This document shows positions 46,905 to 56,130 of a stretch of DNA of 64,000 nt, piece after piece. This DNA is from DATFVA01 sp963800255 (lineage in GTDB: Bacteria > Bacteroidota > Ignavibacteria > Ignavibacteriales > Ignavibacteriaceae). The notes below the pieces were generated by a model. The model ran no database searches and had not been told where the DNA came from. It worked only from the letters and a program-made list of their open reading frames with translations. Position numbers and translations under genes: made by a program. Where the stretch lies: the NCBI GenBank assembly GCA_963800255.1, contig CAWDAK010000008.1, positions 124,001 to 188,000 of the forward strand. Reading direction: 5' to 3'. Within the stretch, counting starts at the first letter, position 1. Each line of letters begins with the position of its first letter.

Positions 46905-47891
46905 ATGAAAAAGAGGAAATTGGGTAAAGAAGGTCCTGAAGTATCTGCAATAGGTCTTGGATGTATGGGTATGTCTGAATTTTATGGTCAGGCAGATGAG
47001 TCTGAGTCAATTGAAACCATTCACAAAGCATTTGACCGGGGAATAATTTTTTTTGATACTGCAGATATGTACGGTCCGTATACCAATGAAAAGCTTGTAG
47101 GCAAAGCCTTAAAAGGCATAAGGAAAGATGTAATACTTGCAACAAAATTCGGAATCGTCCGAGGGGAGGATCAAAAATCACGATCCATAAACGGAAGTCC
47201 GGAGTATGTTAAATCAGCTTGTGAAGCATCTTTAAAAAGACTTGGAGTGGATCATATAGATCTTTATTACCAGCATCGTGTTGATAAAGACACACCTATT
47301 GAAGATACCATCGGGGCGATGGCTGATCTTGTGAAGGAAGGAAAGATAAGGTTCATCGGAATGTCTGAGGCTTCTTCAGATACGATCAGGCGGGCTAATA
47401 AAATACATCAGGTAACTGCACTGCAGACAGAGTATTCGTTGTGGACACGGGATCCTGAAGCAGGTATCCTTTCAACGGTCAGGGAAATGGGAATGGGTTT
47501 TGTGGCTTACAGTCCTCTGGGAAGAGGTTTCTTAACGGGCAGGTTCCAGAGTCCCGATGATTTTGAAGACAATGATTTCAGAAAGAACTCTCCCCGTTTC
47601 CAGGGAGAAAATTTTCAGAAAAACCTGCAGCTTGTAGATAAGGTAAAAGAGCTTGCAAAGAATAAAAATGTAACCCCCGCCCAGCTTGCCCTAGCCTGGG
47701 TTCTCCGCCGGGGCGAAGATATAGTACCTATTCCCGGGACTACAAAAATCAAACATATTCAGGAGAACATTAAAGCAGCTGACATTGAGCTTACGGATGA
47801 CGAGCTTCAGCAGCTGGAAGAAATATTTCCGGTAGATGCAGCCAGCGGCTTACGCTATCCGGAGGGGGCAATGAAATCTGTTAATGTGTAG
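46905..47891 (+). CDS. Aldo/keto reductase
   Basis: A 328-aa NADPH-dependent carbonyl reductase of the aldo/keto reductase superfamily (AKR13-like YajO/Gcy type). Catalytic tetrad: D51 and Y56 in FFDTADMYGPY, K81 in ILATKFGI, H124 in DLYYQHRVD. Cofactor-binding C-terminal sequence: FVAYSPLGRGFLTG and VPIPGTTKIKHIQENIKAAD. It is full length. The substrate is unknown. GAGG lies about 10 bases before the ATG. It is alone, followed by a gap before the Omp28-like gene. Confidence 0.93.
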   Translation: MKKRKLGKEGPEVSAIGLGCMGMSEFYGQADESESIETIHKAFDRGIIFFDTADMYGPYTNEKLVGKALKGIRKDVILATKFGIVRGEDQKSRSINGSPEYVKSACEASLKRLGVDHIDLYYQHRVDKDTPIEDTIGAMADLVKEGKIRFIGMSEASSDTIRRANKIHQVTALQTEYSLWTRDPEAGILSTVREMGMGFVAYSPLGRGFLTGRFQSPDDFEDNDFRKNSPRFQGENFQKNLQLVDKVKELAKNKNVTPAQLALAWVLRRGEDIVPIPGTTKIKHIQENIKAADIELTDDELQQLEEIFPVDAASGLRYPEGAMKSVNV

Positions 47892-48021
47892 AACTGCAGG
47901 ATGGATTCATTAAGTTTTATGTAACCTCATAAAAAGCATATGAGAATTACTCATTAATTCCTTATATTAAGAGTAACATATAGCGACTACAACTAATGTC
48001 TTAATAATCTAACGAGGTAGT

Positions 48022-50088
48022 ATGATGAAGAGGTTACTTATCATTTTTTCTCTGATGACTTTACTTTCTATTGGTGGAGCCTCATCAGATTTATATGCTC
48101 AAGCCAAGAATCCTTTAATAGAGTTTTGTACCGGAACCTGGTGCCAATGGTGTCCCTGCGGCGATGTAACGATAGAAGCTCTTCAGGCAACGTATCCAAA
48201 CCTGATTCCGCTTGCTTATCATGGACCGGTTGGTTCAGATCCTTATGCTAGTTTTCCTGGAAATCAGATTATAGGTTTGATGGGTTTCTCGGGATATCCT
48301 ACAGCTACAGTAAACAGGATGAGTGCGCTTGGAGATTACAATACATGGACATCTAAAGTAAATGCCCAGGCTGCTGAAATTGCAACTGTATCAATCGAAC
48401 TGCAGCAAACATTCGATCAATCGACCGGCCAGCTGGAAGCCACGATCGATATGACAGCTCTGGAAGATCTTACCGGTCAGTTTAAATATAATATTGTTCT
48501 TACTGAAGATAGTCTGATTTATACACAGGTAAATAATGGTGCCTGCGTAACCGGAGGAACTAACTGGGTTCATTATTGGGTCGTACGTGCTATGATTAAT
48601 GGTGCAGCAGGAGAAGATGTTAACACAGCTTCAACCTGGAATACCGGCGAAATGATTTCAAAAAATGTATCGTATGCTGTTCCTTCAACATACGATCCTG
48701 AAAAATGTCACCTGGTTATTTTCGTTTATAAGCAGAATTCTCCCATGTATTTAGCGGAAGTCCAGCAGACAGAGCAGTATCCACTTATTCCTCCGGATTA
48801 CGTTTCTGTTGCAAATCAGACAAGTTCTGATATACTCGCTGATAATAACACCGTCGCTGACTTCGATGTTGTTATCCATAATATTGGTGTGCAAAACGAT
48901 ATATATGATCTTGATCTTTCATTTAACGGCCCTTCGGGCTGGAACCTGGAGTATACTGACCAGAATGGTACCTACCCGATGGGACAAACTGATTCCGTTG
49001 AAGTTGCCTCTGGTGATTCAACAATGGTGACTGTTCATGTTAATCCCTCTGGCGTTAATGGTTATGGGGTGACTAACCTTAATTATACTTCAAGAATCTC
49101 CCCTTCAAATCATGGATCGGTTGAATTGAAGAATGTTACTACAACTGGTGTGAACGTCCTGGTTATAGATGCTAATGAAAGCGAATATGAAGCCTACGTT
49201 GATAGTTCGGTTCAGAGAGTATACACAGGAAGTTATGGAATAGTATCCAGAAATTCGCTTCTGAATCCCGACGCCGATCTTTCCCATTTTTATACCATCA
49301 TCTGGACAGCCGGTACTACAAAACCTGTTTTCTATCAGCAGGATGTTGATGCCCTTCAATCCTACCTCGATGCAGGCGGAAATCTGTTAATAAGCGGGCA
49401 GGACATTGGAAGTGATATTTTCAAACCTACTGGTCAAAGTCAGTTTGCACAGGATTTTTATCAAAATTATCTGCACGCTGATTTTGTTAAAGATACAGCA
49501 AATGGTTTCGTTATCAATGGAATCTCCGGTGATCCGATTGGTGAGGGACTAACATTCGTATTATATAGTACTATTCATGCACGAAGCCATGATCAGATAA
49601 GTGCTCACGATGCTGATGCAACTCCTTTCCTGCAAGCTGGAACTTCAGGCTCAATCATCGTTGGATTGAGGGCCGATCCAACTGGATATCGTGTTGTATA
49701 TTCTTCTGTAGGCCTTGAACAAATGCCTGCCATTGTGCGCGACAGTGTTACAGCAAGAAGTATAAGGTGGCTTATGGAAAATGTTGTTGTTGGAACTAAT
49801 CAAGATGGATTTGAAATTCAGCCAGGAACGTACAGCCTTGGACAGAATTATCCGAACCCCTTTAACCCGACAACCAGGATTAAATATTCAATACCTGAAG
49901 CTTCACATACAAGCTTGAAGATTTATGATATCCTGGGCAATGAGGTTGCTGATCTTGTTAATCAGGATAAGCAGGCTGGAACATACCAGGTGGAATTCAA
50001 CGCAGCTTCCCTGTCATCCGGCGTTTATTTCTATAAACTTACTTCCGGTAGTTTCATTCAGACAAAAAAGATGATCGTTCTTAAGTAA
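48022..50088 (+). CDS. Omp28-like thioredoxin-fold protein with type IX sorting domain
   Basis: A 688-aa exported protein (an ATG one codon later is equally possible, as GAGG precedes both). The signal peptide ends ASSDLYAQ. The N-terminal domain resembles Omp28-related proteins: a thioredoxin-like start LIEFCTGTWCQWCPCGDVTI with WCxWC cysteines, AYHGPVGSDPYASFPGNQII and GYPTATVNRM. A middle beta region (SSDILADNNTVADFDVVIHN) and a Rossmann-like region (VLVIDANESEYEAYVDSS) follow. The C-terminal ~85 residues are the sorting domain with GQNYPNPFNPTTRIKYSIP and SGVYFYKLTSG. A strong terminator follows. Confidence 0.88.
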   Translation: MMKRLLIIFSLMTLLSIGGASSDLYAQAKNPLIEFCTGTWCQWCPCGDVTIEALQATYPNLIPLAYHGPVGSDPYASFPGNQIIGLMGFSGYPTATVNRMSALGDYNTWTSKVNAQAAEIATVSIELQQTFDQSTGQLEATIDMTALEDLTGQFKYNIVLTEDSLIYTQVNNGACVTGGTNWVHYWVVRAMINGAAGEDVNTASTWNTGEMISKNVSYAVPSTYDPEKCHLVIFVYKQNSPMYLAEVQQTEQYPLIPPDYVSVANQTSSDILADNNTVADFDVVIHNIGVQNDIYDLDLSFNGPSGWNLEYTDQNGTYPMGQTDSVEVASGDSTMVTVHVNPSGVNGYGVTNLNYTSRISPSNHGSVELKNVTTTGVNVLVIDANESEYEAYVDSSVQRVYTGSYGIVSRNSLLNPDADLSHFYTIIWTAGTTKPVFYQQDVDALQSYLDAGGNLLISGQDIGSDIFKPTGQSQFAQDFYQNYLHADFVKDTANGFVINGISGDPIGEGLTFVLYSTIHARSHDQISAHDADATPFLQAGTSGSIIVGLRADPTGYRVVYSSVGLEQMPAIVRDSVTARSIRWLMENVVVGTNQDGFEIQPGTYSLGQNYPNPFNPTTRIKYSIPEASHTSLKIYDILGNEVADLVNQDKQAGTYQVEFNAASLSSGVYFYKLTSGSFIQTKKMIVLK

Positions 50089-50109
50089 AGAATAACATTA
50101 TTTATTATT

Positions 50110-50146
50110 AATCCCGGCGGGCTGATCCCCGGCCGGGATTTTTTTT
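50110..50146 (+). terminator. Rho-independent terminator after the Omp28-like gene
   Basis: 9-bp perfect stem AATCCCGGC (50110-50118) / GCCGGGATT (50132-50140) and a T8 run (50139-50146). Confidence 0.9.
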
Positions 50147-50332
50147 ATTCAAGCATTATCTATTTGGATTTAAAGAGATTTTTTCTTGCACTAAATATTT
50201 TTTTTCCCTATTATCAGATCACAGATACATCAACTTATACCAAAATATTCCAGGATGTTTGAACTTTGTAATGAAATAAGAAATTAATTCGTTCTAAATC
50301 AATTAATTCTTCTATCATTAACCGGAGGTCAT

Positions 50333-51529
50333 ATGCGCATTAGGATTGTTACTTTCTTTTTTTCTCTCCTTGTACTTATCTGTTTCTCTACCATTTACAG
50401 CCAGACGGCTCAGCAGGAAATAGATAGAAATGCTACATTCCAGGTAAATCCAAATCCAAACCCCATTATCGAATCTCCTATCGAGGAGACATTTGGATCA
50501 AACGCTAATATATTCGGACCCGCAGGCGTTCGGGGTCGTGGAAATGCTTTTCATTGTACTACAGCTAAAAAACTCGTAGAAGTTAGGTCATATCTTAATC
50601 CCACGGCTGCTGCCAGTATCCAGTTCCTGGTTTATGAAGGATCGACATTTGCCGGAACTTATAACCTTGTAAGTTCCACAGATATTACGGATGGACCTGG
50701 AGAGGGCTGGTACAGTTCCGGAGCAATGGATTATGATCTTCAGGCTGGAATGTACTACCTTATCTATCCTCAGTGGGATGTTACTGCCAATTACTATAAC
50801 GAACAGGCAATTGCTCCTTATCCTATTCCTTGTTCATTTGGTGAACTCGCAGGAGGCGTCGGCTGGGATTGGGCACCGGTTTATTCGGTTCCTGCTCCTG
50901 CAACTCAAACTTCAACTGGATTGGAAGGCTCCGGCGTAGCATACTATCAGATAATTGTAACTGATGATCTTATTCCTGTTGAAATGACTTCATTTACATA
51001 TAATGTTAAAGATAATAATGTGAATCTGAACTGGAGAACAGCAACTGAAACAAATAACAGCGGTTTCGAAGTTCAGCGTAAAACTGCGGGTGAATGGCAG
51101 ACGATCGGGTTCGTTAAAGGTTCAGGAACAACTACTCAGTCGCAGACATATGCATATACGGACGCAGGACTTGCCTCCGGAACTTATGTTTACAGGCTGA
51201 ACCAGGTTGATCTTGATGGATCTTCACACGCTTCGTCTGAATTGTCTATAGTTATCAACAATGCGGCTGATTTTGCTCTTGTACAGAATTATCCAAATCC
51301 ATTTAACCCCGCTACACAGATTGGCTATTCTGTTGGTCAGCGTGCAAATGTAAGTCTGGTTGTTTATGATCTGCTTGGTCGTGAAGTTGCTACTCTCGTA
51401 AATGAAGTAAAGGAACCGGGTTCATATAAAGTGAACTTCAGTGCTTCAAATCTGCCGAGTGGTGTGTATACTTACAGAATTCAGTCGGGCAGTTTTGTTC
51501 AAACAAAGAAGATGATGTTAATGAAGTAA
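50333..51529 (+). CDS. Secreted protein with type IX sorting domain
   Basis: A 398-aa exported protein of unknown function, preceded by a GGAGG five bases before the ATG. Signal peptide IRIVTFFFSLLVLICFSTIY. The N-terminal half has no recognisable fold motif; about 220-300 is a discoidin/fibronectin-like beta segment often found before sorting domains in Ignavibacteria (VEMTSFTYNVKDNNVNLNWR, YVYRLNQVDLDGSSHA). The C-terminal domain is VQNYPNPFNPATQIGYSVG, VVYDLLGREVATLVNEVK and SGVYTYRIQSG, ending in KKMMLMK. Confidence 0.85.
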   Translation: MRIRIVTFFFSLLVLICFSTIYSQTAQQEIDRNATFQVNPNPNPIIESPIEETFGSNANIFGPAGVRGRGNAFHCTTAKKLVEVRSYLNPTAAASIQFLVYEGSTFAGTYNLVSSTDITDGPGEGWYSSGAMDYDLQAGMYYLIYPQWDVTANYYNEQAIAPYPIPCSFGELAGGVGWDWAPVYSVPAPATQTSTGLEGSGVAYYQIIVTDDLIPVEMTSFTYNVKDNNVNLNWRTATETNNSGFEVQRKTAGEWQTIGFVKGSGTTTQSQTYAYTDAGLASGTYVYRLNQVDLDGSSHASSELSIVINNAADFALVQNYPNPFNPATQIGYSVGQRANVSLVVYDLLGREVATLVNEVKEPGSYKVNFSASNLPSGVYTYRIQSGSFVQTKKMMLMK

Positions 51530-51551
51530 AATTCATCCCCTTCTTATTTTT

Positions 51552-51672
51552 AGAGGCTGTCTCATAAGTGTCATTCCGAATTTATTTCGGAATCTGATTA
51601 TTCGATTTCGAATCAGGATTAGAACCTGAAACCAGTTCAGGTTGACAATATCAAACCTTTGAGACAGCCTCT
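51552..51672. repeat. 121-bp hairpin-rich repeat element (MITE- or REP-like)
   Basis: Perfect 13-bp terminal inverted repeats AGAGGCTGTCTCA (51552-51564) and TGAGACAGCCTCT (51660-51672) enclose three small hairpins: ATTCCGAA/TTCGGAAT (51573-51593), CTGATT/AATCAG (51594-51616) and CCTGAA/TTCAGG (51625-51641). The end sequence GAGGCTGTCTCA resembles inverted repeats of some insertion sequences, and the interior resembles dispersed palindromic repeats. It carries no ORF. A T5 run (51674-51678) after the right arm would let it work as a terminator for the 50333-51529 gene. Confidence 0.7.
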
Positions 51673-51890
51673 CTTTTTATTCTCTCTAAGCTGAACGATA
51701 CCTGATAAGTTAACTTTTACCCCTTAAAATTTCAGAACACAAAATAATAATGTTTCCAAAAACCTTAAGACTATAAAAGTTCTGCAAGACTTTTCAGACT
51801 CACCTTTGATAGCCAACTAGCATTAAAAAAACTCCCTAAAGGTACTCTTCCCTCTCTGCATCCTAAATCCTACTGCATTCCTTCTACGCT

Positions 51891-51945
51891 CTGCATACGC
51901 TCTACATACGCTTCACATACGCTCCACATACGCTCCACATACGCT
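51891..51945. repeat. Five 11-bp tandem repeats upstream of the PAP2 gene
   Basis: Units CTGCATACGCT, CTACATACGCT, TCACATACGCT and CCACATACGCT twice, with a degenerate further copy (TTCTACGCT) just before. The invariant core is CATACGCT, repeated every 11 bases, i.e. about one helical turn. The array ends 145 bases upstream of the PAP2 start codon. Could be an array of binding sites on one face of the DNA or a simple repeat. Confidence 0.8.
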
Positions 51946-52090
51946 TGAAAGGAATTTAAGGTACTTCCCGGGTATACTTAAAGGTCTGGTTAAAGAACCT
52001 GTCAGTTTTTTTCTTTTCTGAAGATCCGGAAGCATCGCCTTTGCCGATCTGTGCATATTTGTTAACTTAACCGGCAGACATTTAGAGGAT

Positions 52091-52966
52091 ATGAAATTTT
52101 TATTATCAATATTTCTCCTTCTGACATTATTTAACCAGTCAGCAGCCCAGATTAAGAACGGAGTTCCGGGGCTCAGATCTGAGGCACTTACTAAAAACCT
52201 GGCGTTGAATGAGACGCGGTCCCCCGATCTTCAGCTTTTCGGGAACCTGGGGAATAACGTAATAAATAGTTTCAGGGGTGATAATCTTTATCTGCACCTG
52301 GCTGGTATTGCCTCTACTGTCCTGATCGTCACTACCAATACTGACTACCATGTACACAAGTTTTTTTATGATCATGAGGAGTATGGTGAAGCTGCCATCC
52401 CTATAATCCGGGCAGGAATGTTTATTCCCTTCGTTACAGGAGGATCATTATTTGCTTACGGAAAACTAGGGAAGGATGATCGTGCGGTTGCTGCATCATT
52501 TGCCGTACTGCAGTCAAGCCTCGTTGCATTCCTATATAACTCATTACTAAAGGCCGTAACGGGACGCCCGAATCCTGACTGGCAGCATCATTCTGATATG
52601 AAAGATTTAAGCAAAACCTTCCGGTTTGGCTTTTTAAGAGGTGGAATATTCTGGGGATGGCCCTCGGGACATACTTCCTCGGCAATGGCTGTAGTATCTG
52701 CCCTAACTACTTTTTATTCTGAAAAAACCTGGCTTAAAGTGGCGGGATATTCTGTTGTAGCATATATGATGTACGGGGTTTCTTCTTTGCATCGTGGTGG
52801 GATGCACTGGTTCTCAGATGCTGTTGCTGCAGCTTTTATGAGCTATGCTATAGGCTCAACTATTGGTAAATACTACAGGGATAAATTTCAGCAGCCTGCA
52901 GCAAACTCAGAGGGTGTGCCGCCTGGAATGGAGATACCTCTTATAAATATACAATACGCTTTTTGA
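52091..52966 (+). CDS. PAP2-family phosphatase
   Basis: A 291-aa protein with signal peptide (FLLSIFLLLTLFNQSAAQ) and several TM helices, of the phosphatidic acid phosphatase type 2 / acid phosphatase family. The three active-site motifs are present: KAVTGRPNP (motif 1), WPSGHTSS (motif 2) and SLHRGGMHWFSDA (motif 3, catalytic His). The region between the signal and motif 1 carries an AGIASTVLIVTTNTDYHVHK segment. Likely acts on lipid phosphates or undecaprenyl pyrophosphate outside the inner membrane. It has an unusual 11-bp tandem repeat array upstream. Confidence 0.9.
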   Translation: MKFLLSIFLLLTLFNQSAAQIKNGVPGLRSEALTKNLALNETRSPDLQLFGNLGNNVINSFRGDNLYLHLAGIASTVLIVTTNTDYHVHKFFYDHEEYGEAAIPIIRAGMFIPFVTGGSLFAYGKLGKDDRAVAASFAVLQSSLVAFLYNSLLKAVTGRPNPDWQHHSDMKDLSKTFRFGFLRGGIFWGWPSGHTSSAMAVVSALTTFYSEKTWLKVAGYSVVAYMMYGVSSLHRGGMHWFSDAVAAAFMSYAIGSTIGKYYRDKFQQPAANSEGVPPGMEIPLINIQYAF

Positions 52967-52974
52967 GAACAGCT

Positions 52975-53790
52975 TTAACGGTAGAGTGAATAAATAAGAA
53001 AAACCAATCCTGATAAAGATAACCCTATCCCTATCATCCTTTTAAGAATATGTTCATCCGTCCGGGTTGCAAGCGCGTTACCTAGAAAAGCCCCTAAAAC
53101 AAAACCAATCACTACGGGAACGGCATATCCGAAATGAATGTTACCCAGGAAATAATGGCTTATACTTCCGGTGAAGCTGGTAATTACAATCATAAACAGG
53201 CCCGTTGCTGAGGCAATCTGTGTCGGTGTAGAAAAAACACCAACCATTATTGGGACCTTTAGAAATCCTCCGCCAATGCCGAATAGCCCCGCCATTGATC
53301 CTGCGATTACCCCAAATGCAAGCGCAAGCATAAGACTAACCCGGTATGCTCCGTAGTTCGTCTTGCGGATGACGGAAGGTCCAATCCTGTTTAACTTATA
53401 AAAAATTGTGTCCTTTATATTCTTGGGCTTAGAATTATACGAACCTTTAAAGAATGTTGCACCCAGGTAGGTAACAAAAACGCCGAAAACCAGCTCAAGT
53501 ATAAAAATCGGAATTATTACTGAAAGATAAGATCCGAGAACAGTACCGAATGCTGTGGGAACTTCAAGCAGCAGTCCTGTCTTAAAATCAATTAAATTCT
53601 TTCTCCAGTTAAAAATTGAAGAGATCAGGGCGCTGGGAAACAGGGCTACCAGAACTGAACCGACTGCTATATTCATCGGAACATTAAAGCCTATCACCAG
53701 AAGAGGAATCATAAACACTCCTCCCCCGAATCCGACAAGGGTGCCGAATCCGCTTATAATTATTCCAAGCAGTACTATGAGGATTTCCAT
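52975..53790 (-). CDS. TauE/SafE-family sulfite/sulfonate exporter-like permease
   Basis: A 271-aa membrane protein with about eight TM helices and the family's two duplicated blocks: GFGTLVGFGGGVFMIPLLVI and GSMAGLFGIGGGFLKVPIMV. The transported substrate is unknown (sulfite, sulfonate or other organic anion in characterised members). Convergent with the PAP2 gene, ending eight bases from it. No sulfur-metabolism gene is adjacent. Confidence 0.92.
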   Translation of the reverse strand: MEILIVLLGIIISGFGTLVGFGGGVFMIPLLVIGFNVPMNIAVGSVLVALFPSALISSIFNWRKNLIDFKTGLLLEVPTAFGTVLGSYLSVIIPIFILELVFGVFVTYLGATFFKGSYNSKPKNIKDTIFYKLNRIGPSVIRKTNYGAYRVSLMLALAFGVIAGSMAGLFGIGGGFLKVPIMVGVFSTPTQIASATGLFMIVITSFTGSISHYFLGNIHFGYAVPVVIGFVLGAFLGNALATRTDEHILKRMIGIGLSLSGLVFLIYSLYR

Positions 53791-53939
53791 GTTCTTTCTT
53801 TATCCAGGAAACGTTATATTTTAGATCTGAACCTGCAAATCTAAATAAAGACGATTGGTAAAAGTAATAATTATCTGAGTTTGGATGCAATAAATGATTC
53901 TTCCAATATCAAATAAACAAATAATTCAGAGAGGGATTT

Positions 53940-55592
53940 ATGAGCGAGGATAAAGGAACATCAAATAATAAAACCCGCAGGGAGTTTATAAAAACAGGAA
54001 TAGCCGGAGGTATTGCTGCTATCTCCCTCCCTACATTGTCATTTGCCAGAGGATATAAGCACAACAAATTATTCAGTCCCCTTCCTTTTGAACTTGATGA
54101 GGTTACAGTAAGTGAATTAGCTGATGGTTTTAAGGCGGGCAGATTTACGGTGCGTTCTATAGCTGAACTTTACATTTCCCGGATAAATGAAATTGATAAA
54201 ACGGGTCCTGCCCTTAACAGCGTGATAGAACTGAATCCTGAGGCTCTAAGCATAGCAGATTCACTGGACAAAGAGCTTAAGGAAAAAGGTCCCCGGAGTT
54301 ATATGCACGGAATTCCTGTACTAATAAAAGACAATATTGACACAGCGGATAAGATGATGACAACAGCGGGATCTCTTGCTCTTCTAGGTTCAAGACCCTC
54401 CGGTGACGCTTTTATTGTCAGTCAGCTTCGTAACGCAGGGGCACTTATCCTCGGAAAAACAAATCTGAGCGAATGGGCTAATATACGTTCTACTCACTCG
54501 ACCAGCGGCTGGAGCGCACGGGGCGGCCTCACAAAAAACCCCTACGCTCTCGATAGAAACACATCAGGTTCCAGTTCAGGCTCAGGCGCCGCTTTATCTG
54601 CTAACCTTTGTGCTGTTGCTATTGGAACTGAAACTGATGGTTCGGTGGTTAGCCCTTCCTCACTAAATGGGGTTGTCGGGATTAAACCAACAGTCGGACT
54701 TGTGAGCCGAACCGGCATTATTCCAATTTCTCATTCACAGGATACAGCCGGACCTATGGCAAGAACGGTAAAAGATGCGGCTATTCTTCTTGGAGCTATG
54801 GCCGGTATCGACCCTGAGGATGATGCAACAAGAGACAAGGAAAGGGTTGCCTATTCTGATTATACTAAGTTCCTTTCTGATGATGGACTAAAAGGAACAA
54901 GGATTGGTATAGTGCGTAAATATTTCGGATTCCTCCCTTCTGTTGATAAAATAATGGAATCCTCTCTCGAAATACTTAGAAAGAACGGCGCAGTATTGAT
55001 TGATCCGGTTGAAATTGAATCACTTGGGAAGTTTGATGACTCTGAACTTACAGTTCTCCTGTATGAGCTTAAGGCTGATATGAAAGCGTACCTTGACAGG
55101 AGGGGCAATGACAAATCTATTCATACGCTCAAAGACATTATTGAATTCAACAAAAAGCATGAATCTGATGAGATGCCCTACTTCAAACAGGAACTCTTCC
55201 TTCAGGCTGAAGAAAAAGGACCATTAACCGATGACGAGTATATTGAAGCACTGGTTAAAAATCACCGGTTAACCAGGGACGAGGGAATAGACCTGGTAAT
55301 GGATAAATATAATCTGGATGCTCTTGTGGCACCGACTGACAGTCCTGCCTGGATGACCGACCTTGTAGACGGCGACCATTTTCTTGGAGGATGTTCTTCG
55401 CTGGCAGCAGTTGCAGGCTATCCGCACATTACTGTACCCGCTGGATTTGTTTTCGGCCTGCCCATAGGCATCTCCTTCTTTGGGAGGGCATGGAGTGAGT
55501 CAGAATTGCTTAACATAGCATACGGCTTCGAGCAGGTTTCAAAGGCCCGGAGAAAACCGGAATTCCTGCCTACGGTAAATTTGAAGTCGTAG
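53940..55592 (+). CDS. Tat-exported amidase (amidase signature family)
   Basis: A 550-aa amidase-signature enzyme with a twin-arginine signal (TRREFIKTGIAGGIAAISLP). The catalytic triad is visible: K130 in GIPVLIKDNIDT, cis-Ser near S212 in TSGSSSGSGAALS, and nucleophile S235 in GTETDGSVVSPSSLNG. It resembles the periplasmic amidase/GatA-like enzymes and lacks GatB/GatC neighbours, so it is not the tRNA-dependent amidotransferase. Substrate unknown. It has GAGAGGGA 6 bases before the ATG, a good SD. A small gene follows about 100 bases downstream. Confidence 0.92.
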   Translation: MSEDKGTSNNKTRREFIKTGIAGGIAAISLPTLSFARGYKHNKLFSPLPFELDEVTVSELADGFKAGRFTVRSIAELYISRINEIDKTGPALNSVIELNPEALSIADSLDKELKEKGPRSYMHGIPVLIKDNIDTADKMMTTAGSLALLGSRPSGDAFIVSQLRNAGALILGKTNLSEWANIRSTHSTSGWSARGGLTKNPYALDRNTSGSSSGSGAALSANLCAVAIGTETDGSVVSPSSLNGVVGIKPTVGLVSRTGIIPISHSQDTAGPMARTVKDAAILLGAMAGIDPEDDATRDKERVAYSDYTKFLSDDGLKGTRIGIVRKYFGFLPSVDKIMESSLEILRKNGAVLIDPVEIESLGKFDDSELTVLLYELKADMKAYLDRRGNDKSIHTLKDIIEFNKKHESDEMPYFKQELFLQAEEKGPLTDDEYIEALVKNHRLTRDEGIDLVMDKYNLDALVAPTDSPAWMTDLVDGDHFLGGCSSLAAVAGYPHITVPAGFVFGLPIGISFFGRAWSESELLNIAYGFEQVSKARRKPEFLPTVNLKS

Positions 55593-55697
55593 GAAAAGCA
55601 GAACAGAGGACTTCGATCTGCTGGCAAAAGAAGTTAGAAGGATTGGAAAAATGGTCGTTTAAAGATGTATCGGAACCTGTGAGCTGAGGCTTAACTT

Positions 55698-55892
55698 ATG
55701 ACAAAAAAAACAAATAAGATTATAGAAGAAGCAGCGGAATTAGTGCGGGAAGAATGCACAAAGGAATTTATCAGGGCGTATGAAGAGGCCGGGATTAAAG
55801 GACTTTGTGAAGATGGGAGAATTGAATATGCTGTTGATTCAGTAAGGTCGCTCAACCTCCGGAAAATCCTGAACCAGATCCAACCAGACTGA
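55698..55892 (+). CDS. Small helical protein, 64 aa
   Basis: A soluble, acidic 64-aa protein: KIIEEAAELVREECTKEFIR, YEEAGIKGLCEDGRIEYAVD and SVRSLNLRK. The YEEAGIKGLC...E-A(V)D-x-VRSLNL pattern recalls short conserved helical proteins found in many bacteria, some attached to acetyltransferases; function unknown. GAGG lies about nine bases before the ATG. It follows the amidase gene on the same strand. Confidence 0.6.
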   Translation: MTKKTNKIIEEAAELVREECTKEFIRAYEEAGIKGLCEDGRIEYAVDSVRSLNLRKILNQIQPD

Positions 55893-56130
55893 AAAAGTAC
55901 AATTCAACTTTAAGCTTCGTACCTCTGCTGACCGTCGAAACAGATTTCAGTAAACAAACGATGAATACAATAATAGAACTGGCAGAAGAATTCCTGTCCC
56001 TTCCAGACTGACTTTCCGGTTCATCCAACCTAGTGTTAGAATTTTTGCGATCATATTTAAGAACATTCTCCAGCTCTATTCTCCGGGAAACAAGCATACA
56101 GCGGGAATGTGAGAGATGACAATTAATAAA

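Larger units (their letters stand above)
51530..52090. other. 561-bp intergenic region with structured repeats
   Basis: No protein gene is supported. Two elements are visible and listed separately: a 121-bp hairpin-rich repeat right after the secreted-protein gene and five 11-bp tandem repeats in front of the PAP2 gene. The stretch 51673-51890 shows nothing but an A+T-rich sequence. Confidence 0.7.

Noticed and set aside
51891..51945. CRISPR array
   Set aside because: Units are 11 bp and contiguous, without spacers and without cas genes.
53940..55592. GatA subunit of the Glu-tRNA amidotransferase
   Set aside because: It has a twin-arginine export signal and no gatB or gatC neighbour, so it is a secreted amidase rather than a cytoplasmic tRNA enzyme.
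55852..56097. 81-codon ORF on the minus strand
   Set aside because: Partly antisense to the small gene at 55698-55892, with low-complexity Gly/Ser end and no SD.
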